From Cyanobacteria bacterium UBA11153 (lineage in GTDB: Bacteria; Cyanobacteriota; Cyanobacteriia; Cyanobacteriales; Coleofasciculaceae), in the NCBI GenBank assembly GCA_003511885.1, contig DOIX01000131.1, positions 1 through 5,528 of the forward strand: a stretch of 5,528 nt of DNA, written 5' to 3'. The position numbers were made by a program, and so were the translations under genes. Shown here piece after piece: positions 5,335 to 5,528 of this stretch. The notes under the pieces were generated by a model. That model had not been told where the DNA came from. It did no database searches and saw only the letters and a program-made list of their open reading frames with translations. The stretch's first letter is position 1. Each line of letters starts with the position of its first letter.

Positions 5335-5528
5335 CTACCACCGACCAACAACAGGCTCGCCCACAGTTTCGTCTGGCTGAATCTCTCCGCCAACTGGTTG
5401 GCTGGCTGGGGCTTGGGCGGTTTTCTGGGTGGCTTTGCTTGATTGGTTTTTGGGTTGATTGGCTGGGGCTTGGGCAATTTTTTGATTGGGCTGGTTAGCT
5501 GGTTGTGCCTTGGTTGCCTTTTCTGGGG
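5335..5528 (-). CDS. C-terminal end of an unidentified protein with a Pro/Ala/Gln/Asn-rich tail (partial)
   Basis: An open frame enters from the right edge on the minus strand and stops at TAG (5337-5335). About 63 residues are visible. They start PEKATKAQPANQPNQ, continue through IAQAPANQPKNQ and TAQAPASQP, and end GGEIQPDETVGEPVVGRW. Three near copies of A-Q-(A)-P-A-N/S-Q-P show a repetitive, probably disordered tail, followed by an acidic segment and a Trp at the very end. The codons support a real gene: the frame stays open, the repeats keep frame, and G+C is higher than in the gap after it. I do not recognise the family, because the folded part lies outside the window. It is on the same strand as thiO-thiG, 142 bp upstream, so co-transcription through the palindromic element is possible. 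Confidence 0.65.
   Translation of the reverse strand, partial: PEKATKAQPANQPNQKIAQAPANQPKNQSSKATQKTAQAPASQPVGGEIQPDETVGEPVVGRW
5403..5475. repeat. In-frame 16-bp direct repeat, 57-bp spacing, within the partial gene
   Basis: TGGCTGGGGCTTGGGC occurs at 5403-5418 and 5460-5475, exactly 57 bp (19 codons) apart. On the minus strand both copies encode A-Q-A-P-A in the same frame. A third, diverged protein copy (KAQPANQP) lies near 5494-5510. This points to tandem duplication within the tail, and spacing in multiples of three is what a translated repeat should show. Confidence 0.8.

Noticed and set aside
1..5528. CRISPR array, tRNA, rRNA, or a defence or mobile gene cluster
   Set aside because: The repeats are contiguous and lack spacers, no cloverleaf or rRNA sequence was recognised, and all complete genes are metabolic or envelope enzymes.

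Overview
The window looks like chromosomal DNA of a cyanobacterium, probably a filamentous or otherwise repeat-rich one. Three things point there. The palindrome GCGATCGC (HIP1) occurs six times in 5.5 kb, against about 0.08 expected by chance. Two gene fusions that I recall as typical of cyanobacteria are present (panC-cmk and thiO-thiG). Every intergenic space carries short tandem or palindromic repeats of the kind common in these genomes. The genus cannot be fixed from the sequence.

Layout. Positions 1-141 are a pyrimidine-rich leader made almost entirely of a 9-bp tandem repeat, with a second short repeat behind it. At 142-1689 (+) lies a complete PanC-Cmk fusion (pantothenate synthetase plus cytidylate kinase). 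The 463-bp gap 1690-2152 holds a 7-bp tandem repeat, a cluster of CTAG-containing inverted repeats, a C-run/G-run hairpin framed by 8-bp inverted repeats, and a plausible -10 box. At 2153-3178 (+) is a membrane-anchored NodB-type polysaccharide deacetylase with all its metal and catalytic motifs. The 43-bp gap to the next gene contains a strong hairpin between convergent genes; it resembles the end hairpin of IS200/IS605-type elements. At 3222-5192 (-) is a complete ThiO-ThiG fusion (glycine oxidase plus thiazole synthase). Its 142-bp upstream gap is almost wholly one palindromic element with 12-bp terminal inverted repeats. At 5335-5528 (-) is the C-terminal end of another gene, rich in Pro, Ala, Gln and Asn, that runs off the right edge.

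How the genes fit together. PanC feeds coenzyme A synthesis and Cmk feeds CTP/dCTP synthesis, so that fusion joins two unrelated pathways. ThiO and ThiG act in one pathway: ThiO oxidises glycine to dehydroglycine (iminoacetate), which ThiG condenses with deoxyxylulose phosphate and sulfur from ThiS-thiocarboxylate to form the thiamin thiazole. The deacetylase acts on envelope glycans and has no evident link to either neighbour. No operon is clear except possibly the partial gene upstream of thiO-thiG on the same strand.

I see no defence system, CRISPR array, RNA gene, intact transposase or undescribed multi-gene system. What deserves a second look is mostly the intergenic repeat structure.
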